This document shows positions 1 through 7,873 of a stretch of DNA of 64,000 nucleotides, in pieces. The notes beneath the pieces were generated by a model. It was not told where the DNA came from. It ran no database searches and saw only the letters and a list, made by a program, of their open reading frames with translations. The first letter of the stretch is position 1, and each line of letters begins with the position of its first letter. Origin of the DNA: Haloferax massiliensis (GTDB lineage Archaea > Halobacteriota > Halobacteria > Halobacteriales > Haloferacaceae); the NCBI RefSeq assembly GCF_001368915.1, contig NZ_CSTE01000001.1, positions 199,364 through 263,363 of the forward strand. Direction: 5' to 3'. A program made the position numbers and the translations under genes.

Positions 1-21
1 AACTCAATCGAGGCGGCTGTA

Positions 22-888
22 ATGTCCACTGATATCGACGTAGATCAGATCACGGACGTATTCGTCCGCATTCACGCTGATCTCCTCGTCGTTGGCGACT
101 CGATAATCACCGATCGGCATCACGCTTCCAGCGGGAACTACGAGGACACTGACCCACAGAATCAGATCGGTGGCCTCATTCCAGCCTTCTCACTGTCGGG
201 ATGGCTCCGGCATGGGATGGAAGCAGTCATCCAAGAGTACGGCGGCACCGCGTGCCACCCCGGGGAATCGAATGCGAACTTCCGCAAGGAAGCGATCTAC
301 AACCGCGACCTCGAATCCGGGTATCACGAGAAGGGTTCATGCGTTGATGACCACGAACACGGCTGCGTTGTCTTCGACCTCTTTGGAGGATTCGGAAACA
401 ACCCCGGGAAAGTGATGCGCCGTCCGATTCGATTCTCACCGGTTCGATCCGGCGTCGATTACACGCGTGGCCAGGCCGAGGGACACTATCGTCGCCTCAA
501 TAGGAATATTGTCTCACGAAACAGAGACGACCACCGCGACCCGCTCCGGAACACCAAACTCGACGCAGTCGGCAATCTCGATGGTTGCTGGCATCTGTCG
601 TTTCGTGAGACGAAGCCAGAGTTCCTCGGAATTCTGGCTGAGGCCGTCGCGTATCTCGACAATCACAATACTGAGTTCATGCACCAACTCGGTGGGATGC
701 GAAACTTTGGTGGCGGCATCGTCGACACCGAACTTCTGAATCCGCTATACGAAGAACGAGAACTCCGTCGTGTGTTCAACCGGGCGCAAAAGCCCACCAA
801 GGCGATGGGCGGGAAAGACGAGATGTGGGTGGCTGACTACCTCCCGTCGCTACAGTCTGCACTCGCCGAGCGGGTGGAATCGGCATGA
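22..888 (+). CDS. RAMP-superfamily protein, Cas7/Csf2-like
   Basis: The 288-residue product looks like a Cas7-type RAMP protein of a type IV (Csf) CRISPR effector, which would form the RNA-binding backbone. What is seen: a motif IPAFSLSGWLRHG near residues 53-65, matching the 'IPGSSLKGxLR' helix of RAMP backbone subunits, and a glycine-rich loop LGGMRNFGGG at 223-232, typical of these ferredoxin-like folds. Three cysteine/histidine pairs between residues 78 and 115 could bind zinc. It overlaps the next gene by ATGA, so the three genes form one transcript that probably begins left of the window. Family knowledge supports Csf2; the exact subtype is inference. Confidence 0.6.
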   Translation: MSTDIDVDQITDVFVRIHADLLVVGDSIITDRHHASSGNYEDTDPQNQIGGLIPAFSLSGWLRHGMEAVIQEYGGTACHPGESNANFRKEAIYNRDLESGYHEKGSCVDDHEHGCVVFDLFGGFGNNPGKVMRRPIRFSPVRSGVDYTRGQAEGHYRRLNRNIVSRNRDDHRDPLRNTKLDAVGNLDGCWHLSFRETKPEFLGILAEAVAYLDNHNTEFMHQLGGMRNFGGGIVDTELLNPLYEERELRRVFNRAQKPTKAMGGKDEMWVADYLPSLQSALAERVESA

Positions 889-1625
889 CCGATGTCCATC
901 TCGCGGCACTTCGACACGACGCTCACAAGTTTACTGGCGAGAGTCACAGACACGCGTCAGCTACCTTCGATGGCGTTCGAGTTAACGAACCAGTCCCACA
1001 GGGTGCAGATGCTGATGCGGCAGCTCTCAGTCGACCAACGGGGGACCCGTCACTCACGACACCAACCCATACGTCGCTGTATCGGCTGTCAATTTGTACC
1101 GGTGAGACCCCGGTAGAACGGAAGCACATCCCTCGGTCGACGATTCGACAAGATGTGCATGACCTCCTAACTGAGGCCGACTCAGAGCGTGCCCATCAGC
1201 GATGGCTTGAAAGCGAGGTTGCGGCCCTGTTCAACGAGAGTTCGTTCTATCCGTATACGAGTCTGAAGTACCACACCCTGTTGACCGCTGCACTCGTGTA
1301 CAGCTACGAGATAGGATACTCATTCGAGGATCTCGCTCTCATCGTCGACGACCCGACGACAACCATCCCACATCGGACAATCTTCACGAGCGAGCGCTTC
1401 AATCTCAGGCTCGCGGCATCACCGAACAGTCGGCCATATGCACCGCTCGGTGACTCTCCACAGCGCTCATGGGCGACTATCTGGCAATCACTCAACGAGC
1501 ATCCCCTCGAAACGGCTACAAATCGCTGGCAGATGGTGCTCGATTCGAATCTGCGTCGCATCCGATCATGGTCGACGGCGCTGCAGTACATCGAGGACTT
1601 CGAAGCATGGGGTGCCCGCCCGTGA
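885..1625 (+). CDS. Unknown protein between two RAMP genes, possible effector subunit
   Basis: I do not recognise this 246-residue protein. It starts inside the stop codon of the Cas7-like gene (ATGA overlap) and ends 19 bp inside the next RAMP gene, so it is translationally coupled to both. The first 85 residues look poorly structured; residues 95-246 are rich in Trp, Tyr and His and probably helical. Position between a Cas7-like and a Cas5-like gene suggests a large- or small-subunit role (Csf1/Cas8 or Cas11 position) in the same complex, but no motif proves this. No transmembrane segment is visible. Confidence 0.6.
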   Translation: MTDVHLAALRHDAHKFTGESHRHASATFDGVRVNEPVPQGADADAAALSRPTGDPSLTTPTHTSLYRLSICTGETPVERKHIPRSTIRQDVHDLLTEADSERAHQRWLESEVAALFNESSFYPYTSLKYHTLLTAALVYSYEIGYSFEDLALIVDDPTTTIPHRTIFTSERFNLRLAASPNSRPYAPLGDSPQRSWATIWQSLNEHPLETATNRWQMVLDSNLRRIRSWSTALQYIEDFEAWGARP

Positions 1626-2509
1626 CGTGGATTCAACAGGTGTGTTGGCGTCTCGAAATGGATTACCTCGGGCACCCCTACTACGTGACAGGGAACGCCA
1701 TCACCAACGCACTGGCCCAGTCACTTCCACGTGATATCCGGTGCAGTATCCACGCGAGTCACGGGATGTTCGCGCCAGGGCAGTTCGGCGTGTATCCTGA
1801 CGAACACTCGAAGCTCCGCGCCCATCCTTCGATGGGTGCAGCGCTCCCAGAGGTAGAGGCGTATGATGACCTCTTCCTTCACAGACACCCTGAACAACTG
1901 TGGTTGCTTGATTCACGGCCGCGAGACGCGATCAACGCGCACGACCTTCGCAGGCACTCTGGTCACCCGACGTTTGCGTACGAGATGCGTGTCGGCAGAG
2001 AATCGGCGTCGTGGACTGATGCTCGAAAAACTACGTGGTTCGTGCATGCGTACCTCCACGCTGCTGAGTCGGGAATCCTCCCACTTGACGACGACATGAT
2101 CGATGGATTACAGTTTGGTGGGAAACGAAACTACGGCTACGGGGCAACAAGCCTCCACAAGACGCGACTCGTCGACCTCGAACAACTTGACTATTCTCGA
2201 CTCGAAGGGGCAGACCGGTACCGTATCGATCTCTGTACACCGTTTGTCCTGAGTAGTGACTATCCCGGCACAACTACCGTCAATATCCCGGAGTGGTGGG
2301 AGATGTCACAGAAGCTCCGCCATCGCGAGGAGTGTCTCGTCAAGAGCGGCAGTCGGCATCAACTCCAGACGATTGATCACGGACAACAAGTCACATATAC
2401 TGGTGACTGTCCGGTCGAGACGGCTAAAGCTGGTCTGACTCGCATCGGAACACATTCGAAGTACGGCTTCGGTGAGTTTCGCATTAGGCCGATAACGACA
2501 ATGTCGTGA
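1607..2509 (+). CDS. RAMP-superfamily protein, Cas5/Csf3-like
   Basis: With the ATG at 1607 the product has 300 residues. It carries two glycine-rich loops typical of RAMP proteins: FGGKRNYGYG at residues 170-179 and SKYGFGEF near the C-terminus. A helix DDDMIDGLQFGGKRNYG precedes the first loop as in Cas5/Cas6-like folds. This suggests the Cas5-type subunit (Csf3) that would hold the 5' handle of a guide RNA, or a processing Cas6-like role. The open frame extends upstream to 1469 but that would overlap the preceding gene by 157 bp, so the internal ATG giving a 19-bp overlap is preferred. Nothing that looks like a CRISPR array follows. Confidence 0.55.
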   Translation: MGCPPVTWIQQVCWRLEMDYLGHPYYVTGNAITNALAQSLPRDIRCSIHASHGMFAPGQFGVYPDEHSKLRAHPSMGAALPEVEAYDDLFLHRHPEQLWLLDSRPRDAINAHDLRRHSGHPTFAYEMRVGRESASWTDARKTTWFVHAYLHAAESGILPLDDDMIDGLQFGGKRNYGYGATSLHKTRLVDLEQLDYSRLEGADRYRIDLCTPFVLSSDYPGTTTVNIPEWWEMSQKLRHREECLVKSGSRHQLQTIDHGQQVTYTGDCPVETAKAGLTRIGTHSKYGFGEFRIRPITTMS

Positions 2510-3085
2510 CCTTGATCCGACCCGTGTACAGCATGACGAACGTCATAAAGCGAATCAAGTAACCCCAAACGACACTTGCGAAGGTTTCGGCATCACCTAC
2601 GCCGATTTTTCAGACCTGATCGACAATTCCTACAGTAACGTCTGGCTCTAGTAGCCGAATTCTGAATCAACTGCTCCACACCACTCCCAACGAGTGACAA
2701 AAGCGACGGGACAACCAACAATGTCTGATGTCCTGACTAGAACGAAACGTGCCGAGTAGTACGATTGGGACAGCGAAACTGGCCAAGCTGAGGCTGCTAC
2801 GAGCGCACCATTGCCGGACTGAGTGACTCTAAGTAACAAAGTGTTGTATTCAGATTTTGACACTGTTCGCTAGAGAAACAGGAGTACAACGAGTTCCACC
2901 GCCAATTTCTTTTTGGACATAGTCAGATGGCTTGGCTAGAATCCTTAGCAGTTATTGTGTTCTGGTCTTGCGGAGTCCATACTAGCGAAGGACTGACCAC
3001 CAGACGGCTTAGTAATTTCCCGTCTATCGAGTGGTTGAATCTATTGGATGCGAAGTCTGATATAGCATTCCGGTAAACATATCCT
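2510..3085. other. Gene-free stretch with decayed sequence
   Basis: No convincing gene is present. It holds one remnant of a glycosyltransferase tail (2742-2807, listed separately) and, at 2676-2697, a sequence matching the 22-bp origin iteron at 17 of 22 positions. I see no array-like repeats, although CRISPR-like genes end just upstream. Confidence 0.5.
2742..2807 (+). pseudogene. Glycosyltransferase C-terminal remnant, copy 1
   Basis: Read in the frame starting at 2742 this gives TKRAE, a stop codon, then YDWDS and a diverged tail. It matches the better preserved remnant at 3856-3942 (TKRAEQYDWDSVADQAEKAY) codon by codon, including the in-frame stop where that copy has Gln. The YxWxxVAxQxExxY pattern is typical of the last helix of GT4-family glycosyltransferases. 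It is a decayed fragment without a start. Confidence 0.55.
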
Positions 3086-3784
3086 GTGAGCCTTAGTGAT
3101 CTGCATTCTCGGGTGACGAGCGAGAAAGCCAGAAGAATTCTCAAAATTGCTCAAAATCTTGGTCCCTCTGGGCTAATCAAATCAGTCTATAATTCGAAAA
3201 AGTATACTGGATCTTTCGCCTCATTAATAACATCAAAGCGAACCACTATAGATGTCGCTGCGGTTTCAAACATCACCGTTAATGGAGTCTGCTTCTATGG
3301 TTTGAGCCCATATTCACCAATAACTGCTAACCTCCACCGGTCACTGTTAACTACTTCTAGAGATTCTAAGTTCACCATTGATTCACCAAACACTCCGGTA
3401 TACATTGGTTCCGGGTCGAAAATCAACGTGAGTGGGAACCTTTCGATAGGAGAAGGATCGCGTATCGGCGATCGCGCAACTATCAATTGTCTTGACAGTA
3501 TCTCTATAGGGACAGATTGCTCAATTTCGTGGGACGTAGATCTCGCCGATTCAGACTTTCACCCAATTACAATTCAAGGAGATACGAAAAAGATGACAGA
3601 ACCGATTGAGATTGGTGACCATGTTTGGATTGGGTATGGTGCTTCGATAAAAAAAGGAGTGACAATAGGAGATGGTGCGGTCATCGCTAGCGATAGTGTT
3701 GTGACAAGAGATGTCCCAGAGAGATCGTTGGCTGCGGGTGTACCTGCGAAGGTAATTAAAACAGACGTATCTTGGGAAAGATAA
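3086..3784 (+). CDS. Hexapeptide-repeat O-acetyltransferase (sugar-modifying)
   Basis: The 232-residue protein has a left-handed beta-helix built of hexapeptide repeats from about residue 105 to 225, with the family ending GDHVWIGYGASIKKG and later LAAGVPAKVI, which define maltose/galactoside/WcaF-like acetyltransferases that move an acetyl group from acetyl-CoA to a sugar hydroxyl. The likely acid-base His lies in SDFHP. The start is GTG at 3086. Codon use is AT-richer than the flanks. Glycosyltransferase tail remnants lie on both sides, so it is probably a survivor of a surface-polysaccharide or S-layer glycosylation cluster. Confidence 0.8.
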   Translation: MSLSDLHSRVTSEKARRILKIAQNLGPSGLIKSVYNSKKYTGSFASLITSKRTTIDVAAVSNITVNGVCFYGLSPYSPITANLHRSLLTTSRDSKFTIDSPNTPVYIGSGSKINVSGNLSIGEGSRIGDRATINCLDSISIGTDCSISWDVDLADSDFHPITIQGDTKKMTEPIEIGDHVWIGYGASIKKGVTIGDGAVIASDSVVTRDVPERSLAAGVPAKVIKTDVSWER

Positions 3785-3807
3785 TCTCAATCGGTAACGT
3801 TCTTATC

Positions 3808-3942
3808 CACTCACTATCGCGTGCACTCGCGGGAGAGACACCATCCACCGAGCCGACGAAACGCGCTGAGCAGTACGATTGGGATAGCGTCGCCGACCAA
3901 GCGGAGAAGGCCTACGAGCGCGCAATCAATGGGCGGTGGTAA
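3808..3942 (+). pseudogene. Glycosyltransferase C-terminal remnant, copy 2
   Basis: An open frame of about 44 codons ending at the TAA of 3940-3942 reads LAGETPSTEPTKRAEQYDWD and continues VADQAEKAYERAINGRW. This is the C-terminal helix of a GT4-type glycosyltransferase; the catalytic domains are absent. The same tail occurs at 2742-2807, so the acetyltransferase gene is bracketed by two copies in the same orientation. Confidence 0.6.
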
Positions 3943-3983
3943 TGTTTCGTTGGAGGCGGGGCGACGCGCGTCCGTGGCTGTGC

Positions 3984-4142
3984 CTATCGAAGAAACTGAC
4001 GCCAGCGAGTGTACAGATACATCCCGCCGAAAATGAGGATGACGAGCACCACGAGCCCAGTCACGTGCGTTTCGCGCCCGCCGATGCGAAAGGGAGGTGT
4101 TTGGAGGGGTACGCCAGACCACAGTAGAAGGACGGAGAACAC
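3984..4142 (-). CDS. Small membrane protein or C-terminal remnant
   Basis: A 52-codon frame from GTG at 4142 encodes a short hydrophobic N-terminal stretch (VFSVLLLWSGVPL), a polar loop, a clear transmembrane helix (GLVVLVILIFGGMYLY) and the basic tail TRWRQFLR. The composition is strongly protein-like, but the frame stays open nine codons further upstream without an ATG, so it may be the tail of a truncated larger membrane protein. Function unknown. Confidence 0.4.
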   Translation of the reverse strand: MFSVLLLWSGVPLQTPPFRIGGRETHVTGLVVLVILIFGGMYLYTRWRQFLR

Positions 4143-4169
4143 AACTAACCGCGTCGAACGTGCACTTAG

Positions 4170-4749
4170 TTAGTGATTGTGTCCGCGGTATCGTTGCGAC
4201 CACGTCGTCGATCGGGTCACGCCGAACAGTAACGGGGCCGCATAGACAACAGAGGAGGGAGGTATAACATCCATATGTCCGGTACACCGGTCCGTAGTTT
4301 CCGACACTCACTGGGACACCACGAGTCGGACACACCCTTGGTTGTTTTTGGGAATTCTGGTGGCCACATAGTGTGTTGTGTGGATTTTCCGTTAGGACCA
4401 AAAGTGAGTGATTGCTGTCTGAAAATGGTAACAGTCAGTTCTAATACTGTTGTATCTGTTGACTAGATATATTATTCAGCATTTGGGTTGGAGAGACGAG
4501 AAAACAGTGGTTTGATGTGTCTACCTCCACCCAGTCAGCCGGTGAGCAGTATGTGGGCCTTCGTATTGGTGACGTATCGATCGCTAGTATTTCTAGAAGA
4601 GAATCGTCTATCAGAAACCGTTGTTTCGACAGGCTATAGCAGTCTATGCGGTCGTCTCTGCTTCACCAGCGCTCGTTGACGCACTCGTTTTCCGGGTATG
4701 TCATGACACAGTACGTCTCCAGAATAGTCAAAAAGCTAGTAGTTACGCG
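4170..4749. other. Gene-free AT-rich stretch
   Basis: No frame in either strand shows a convincing protein. I see no strong repeats or RNA gene. It separates decayed glycosylation genes from the following small operon. Confidence 0.4.
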
Positions 4750-4983
4750 TTAAAATATAGGTTTGCTCTGATAGCGTTTGAGACTCGGTTTATCCACGTC
4801 GACAGTCGTGTATTTCAATCCGTTCTGGCAGCCCCACAACCCACACGCGGGACACGCCACGGGCGTCGTCGGTAACTCCTGGCAGGACTCTAAGGCGGCG
4901 TGGAGATGCGCTTGCACGTCGGGTTCAGTCGTTCGCGTCAGCGCTTGGGCGAGGTGCATCTGTAGCTCTTCGTGAGCACTCAT
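4750..4983 (-). CDS. Small zinc-ribbon-like hypothetical protein
   Basis: The 77-residue product has an N-terminal amphipathic helix and a motif CPACGLWGCQNG (residues 44-55) that could form a zinc knuckle, followed by a basic tail. Its ATG overlaps the stop of the upstream gene (ATGA at 4980-4983), so both belong to one transcript read to the left. Function unknown; small zinc-finger proteins of this type are common on haloarchaeal plasmids. Confidence 0.6.
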   Translation of the reverse strand: MSAHEELQMHLAQALTRTTEPDVQAHLHAALESCQELPTTPVACPACGLWGCQNGLKYTTVDVDKPSLKRYQSKPIF

Positions 4984-5288
4984 GCGCGGGGAGTCTCCTT
5001 ACGCTCTGTATCCACCTGGAGTCCGATGGATGCAAGTTGGCCCATCGAATCCCACCCACGCTTCTGGGAGACGAATGCCTTCCACTCGCGAAGCGGCCGG
5101 CCATCGAGTGACTGGTAGTGATCGAGGGTCCGACCATCGAAGACGACGACGGCGTCGGCAGGACGGAAGTAGTGGTGTGTGAAGCCCTCGGCGTCGACAC
5201 CAAGGGTGAACGAGCGTGCGAGGGCGTCGATGAGTTGGTCGGCTAACGATACGGTACGCTCTTGTGTCGTGGTGTGCGTAGTTGACAT
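4980..5288 (-). CDS. Hypothetical plasmid-type protein
   Basis: From the ATG at 5288 the product has 102 residues, with a mixed alpha/beta pattern and segments HHYFRPADAVVVFDGRTLDH and REWKAFVSQKRGW. I do not recognise the family. The frame continues upstream to 5411, but that part lies in the promoter region and is less protein-like. It is the first gene of a two-gene operon divergent from the winged-helix gene at 5478, so it may be controlled by that regulator. Confidence 0.6.
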   Translation of the reverse strand: MSTTHTTTQERTVSLADQLIDALARSFTLGVDAEGFTHHYFRPADAVVVFDGRTLDHYQSLDGRPLREWKAFVSQKRGWDSMGQLASIGLQVDTERKETPRA

Positions 5289-5477
5289 TGGCTTTCTTGC
5301 TCCAATCGAGAAGCCACCGGTCACGTGTTCTAGCACGTGGCCTTTCTGCGAAAGCCGAACCCGGTACTTCTCAGTTACAACTATGATCTTCACCGACTTA
5401 ATACTATGCATAATGCCCAGTCAAATTGCATATTTGTAATGCCATGCTTTATAGCATATGCTGGTCGAGTAGAGACT
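5289..5477. promoter_or_regulatory. Divergent promoter region with palindrome
   Basis: The AT-rich spacer between the leftward operon (start 5288) and the rightward winged-helix gene (start 5478) contains the inverted repeat ATGCT-TTAT-AGCAT at 5444-5457, about 25 bp before the regulator start, where a TATA element is expected. A regulator binding here could repress itself. This is inference from position and symmetry. Confidence 0.4.
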
Positions 5478-5714
5478 ATGAGTGGCTCAAATCTCACTGG
5501 GACAGACAAAGCAATTCTCGACGTGCTCAAGCAAGGACGCGATGGCGAGAGTCCGTGGGGAATCGCGACAAAGGGGTATCTTGTCGACGAGACTGGCTAC
5601 TCACGCAACAGTGTGTATAATCGCCTCGAAGTGCTTGAGGCTCGCGGCTACGTGAAACTGGTCCACGAACCGACTCGGCTCTTTGAATTCGTGAGTGATC
5701 CGCGAGAAGAGTGA
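5478..5714 (+). CDS. Winged-helix transcriptional regulator
   Basis: From ATG 5478 the 78-residue protein is almost entirely one winged-helix domain: helix 1 (TDKAILDVLKQGR), recognition helix (SRNSVYNRLEVLEARG) and wing (YVKLVHEPTRLFEF). This architecture matches small PadR/MarR-like haloarchaeal regulators. It is divergent from two small genes and lies just before the origin iterons, so control of plasmid copy number or of the neighbouring operon is plausible but not shown. Confidence 0.75.
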   Translation: MSGSNLTGTDKAILDVLKQGRDGESPWGIATKGYLVDETGYSRNSVYNRLEVLEARGYVKLVHEPTRLFEFVSDPREE

Positions 5715-5737
5715 GCGGAGGTCCTGATTTTGAGACG

Positions 5738-5975
5738 AGACACACCTCACACCGAGTGACTAATACACGAACAGGATGATGTGAGCAACCAGCCAGACAC
5801 ACCTCGTAACGAGTGAGGATATAATTCGTTTAGGGAGACACACCTCACACCGAGTGACTAATACACGAACAAGGTGATATGAGCAATTAGCCAGACACAC
5901 CTCGCAACGAGTGACCAACAGTGGTGTTACATAGCTATTGGAGAATCCTACTCAGACACACCTCACAACGAGTGA
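5738..5975 (+). repeat. Five direct 22-bp origin iterons
   Basis: Copies lie at 5738-5759, 5795-5816, 5836-5857, 5893-5914 and 5954-5975, all in the same direction. The consensus is AGACACACCTC, then two or three variable bases, then MCGAGTGA. Start-to-start spacing is 57, 41, 57 and 61 bp. The unit 5738-5816 is duplicated at 5836-5914 with 6 differences in 79 bp, all transitions. The same motif occurs on the other side of the orc gene, so these are probable initiator-binding sites (ORB-like elements specific to this replicon). Confidence 0.8.
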
Positions 5976-5999
5976 ATCAGAAAAGAGGAGGCCAGGGGG

Positions 6000-7196
6000 T
6001 TACTCACTCAGCGCTTCAACAACCACTTCCGGATCTCCAAGCAGACGATGTTCAAGATAGCTTCCTTCGCCAGGTCCTCCGCCCGTGTGGTTTGACTCTG
6101 TAATTCCAAGGAAGGCTTGTTCTTTAAGCAGTCTGTATACTCGATCTTCAGAAAGCGGCGAACTTCCCTCTGTTGAAGCAAGCGAACAATAAGCATCGTA
6201 GATATCATGTGTCCGGAATGCGCCCTTCCCAGGGTTCTTGGCGGTGAGCAGTGCCAACGCCCGAAGTATATGTTGTACATGAGGTGTCGATCCAGTAATC
6301 AGGCGTTCAAATCGGTTTACCTCTGCTTTGTGGACGGCCTCATCAACGTGAGCTGCCGTCACAGTCTCAAGATTTTGTTTCTCTGCGAGCCGACCTGCCT
6401 CGTATAGTGTGTCAACTGCCTTTCTCGCATCCCCGTGTTCTTTTGCTGCGATTGCTGCGACTTTTGGAACCACACCATCAGCCAATACACCGTCACCAAA
6501 TGCGTCAATACGGTGTTCGAGTATCGCACGAATCTGTGTGGCGTCATACGGGTCGAAAATTAACTCGTTATCTTGGAGGCTCGAATCAAGGCGCTCGTTC
6601 AGTCGGTCACGATATTCGATCTTGTTACTGATACAGACTGCACCGATGTGAGACGCTGCTTTCCCACTCTCACGTGCACGTGTGAGGCTTCGAAGTAGTT
6701 CATCATCGTCGAGTTTGTCAATCTCATCGAGAATGACAACGAATGCGTCGACATCGTAGTCGTTCAAAATCTCCCACGTAATGTCCCGGTAGTCAGACGC
6801 AGAGATACCGATTCGTGGGACGTTGCGGTCAACTCCCAGCGTATCAACCAACTGTCGAGCCATCTCTCTACTTGCCTTCGTCTCTGACTGATAATCTGAA
6901 CAGTCGACATACGCATACGCAAGTGTCGTGTCGTGCGACTTGGCTTCGATGCGTGCTTCTCGAGTAACGCACCGTGACACGAGTGACTTACCGGTTCCAG
7001 TCTTTCCGTAGATGATTGTTGTCTCTGGTGGGCCGCCACGTGTTGCTGGTGCAAGTGCCCCCCCGACAGCAGCAATCTCTTGATCTCGACCAACTACCCG
7101 GTCAAGCTCAGGAACGTGCCCAACCCGGAGAAGTTCACGATTTGAGAATATATCTCCGGTCTCAAAAAGCGACGACCGGTCATCAGTATCAACCAT
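6000..7196 (-). CDS. orc: Orc1/Cdc6 replication initiator
   Basis: The 398-residue protein is an archaeal Orc1/Cdc6 AAA+ initiator that would bind the neighbouring iterons and open the origin. It shows Walker A GKTGTGKS at residues 64-71, Walker B VVILDEID at 153-160, sensor 1 (AVCISN), sensor 2 (GDARKAVD) and a C-terminal winged helix from about residue 310. The ATG at 7196 is chosen over GTG/TTG codons at 7208 and 7211 because a TATA-like element TATTAA lies near 7228-7233, about 30 bp away, as in leaderless haloarchaeal genes. Iterons flank it on both sides, which marks this as the replication module of a plasmid or integrated plasmid. Confidence 0.92.
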   Translation of the reverse strand: MVDTDDRSSLFETGDIFSNRELLRVGHVPELDRVVGRDQEIAAVGGALAPATRGGPPETTIIYGKTGTGKSLVSRCVTREARIEAKSHDTTLAYAYVDCSDYQSETKASREMARQLVDTLGVDRNVPRIGISASDYRDITWEILNDYDVDAFVVILDEIDKLDDDELLRSLTRARESGKAASHIGAVCISNKIEYRDRLNERLDSSLQDNELIFDPYDATQIRAILEHRIDAFGDGVLADGVVPKVAAIAAKEHGDARKAVDTLYEAGRLAEKQNLETVTAAHVDEAVHKAEVNRFERLITGSTPHVQHILRALALLTAKNPGKGAFRTHDIYDAYCSLASTEGSSPLSEDRVYRLLKEQAFLGITESNHTGGGPGEGSYLEHRLLGDPEVVVEALSE

Positions 7197-7211
7197 GCTT
7201 AGTTTCACCAA

Positions 7212-7585
7212 TGCGGTAATGTCTCTTAATACTGCCGGACCTCAAAACGAGTGAGAGACATCAAACACCGATATTCAGATGTTAACGACGATTTCAAGAG
7301 TGTTTAAGTATTAGATGTTGTTCATGGACACACTACACACCGAGTGAGTGAGTGAGTGCGTCCGGATAGATGTAGGCCAAACCCAGATGTATCAGCCTCA
7401 GATGCAGCATAACAGGATATTCTTCAGGTGGTTTGTCACTCGGTGTGAGGTGTGTCTCCCCTCAGTAAGTGGCGGTGCCATCTACCCGCAGTTAGACATT
7501 GATGACACTGAATCGCGGGAAGCAAGAACCAAACTGACGAGGGACATCCTTTCCTACCACTACTCACTCGGTGTGAGGTGTGTCT
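7212..7585. other. Probable replication origin with inverted iterons
   Basis: In front of the orc gene there is an AT-rich stretch (about 7255-7325) followed by a forward iteron at 7326-7347 and inverted copies at 7436-7457 and 7564-7585. A degenerate forward copy lies at 7233-7254. Oppositely oriented initiator sites around an AT-rich unwinding element next to orc1/cdc6 is the standard haloarchaeal origin layout. The forward copy at 7326 is followed by GAGTGAGTGAGTGAGTG, a short tandem tetranucleotide run. Confidence 0.75.
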
Positions 7586-7873
7586 CTGGTGTGTTTCACA
7601 GAGTACGCCACGAACGTCCCTGCAGGCTTCGCACTCGACGCAAGTACGATTCGCACCGTCCTCCACGCAAAGGAAGGCCGAACACCCCATACTCAAACCG
7701 TGAGTCGGGTCATGGACTTTCTCGATGACCTTGGCAAAGCGGGTGTGAAGATCGTGAAACGCCGCGGGACCAAACGCGTCATCTTCACCGAGCACGCTGT
7801 CTCGGAACTCGCGGCGACAACAACGTCCGCGGGTGGAAGTGGTATCACGGATGTTGTGATGGGGTGGCGCTAA
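7580..7873 (+). CDS. Hypothetical winged-helix-like protein beside the origin
   Basis: The 97-residue frame has a credible helix-turn-helix-like core (TVSRVMDFLDDLGKAG followed by VKIVKRRGTKRVIF as a beta wing). The GTG start at 7580 lies inside the last inverted iteron (7564-7585), so either the gene starts at a later codon or its 5' end was lost to the repeat. It may be a plasmid regulator. The family is not recognised. Confidence 0.5.
   Translation: MSLVCFTEYATNVPAGFALDASTIRTVLHAKEGRTPHTQTVSRVMDFLDDLGKAGVKIVKRRGTKRVIFTEHAVSELAATTTSAGGSGITDVVMGWR

Noticed and set aside
2510-3085. Possible CRISPR array after the RAMP genes
   Set aside because: No repeat of 25-40 bp occurs more than once at regular spacing here or elsewhere in the window.
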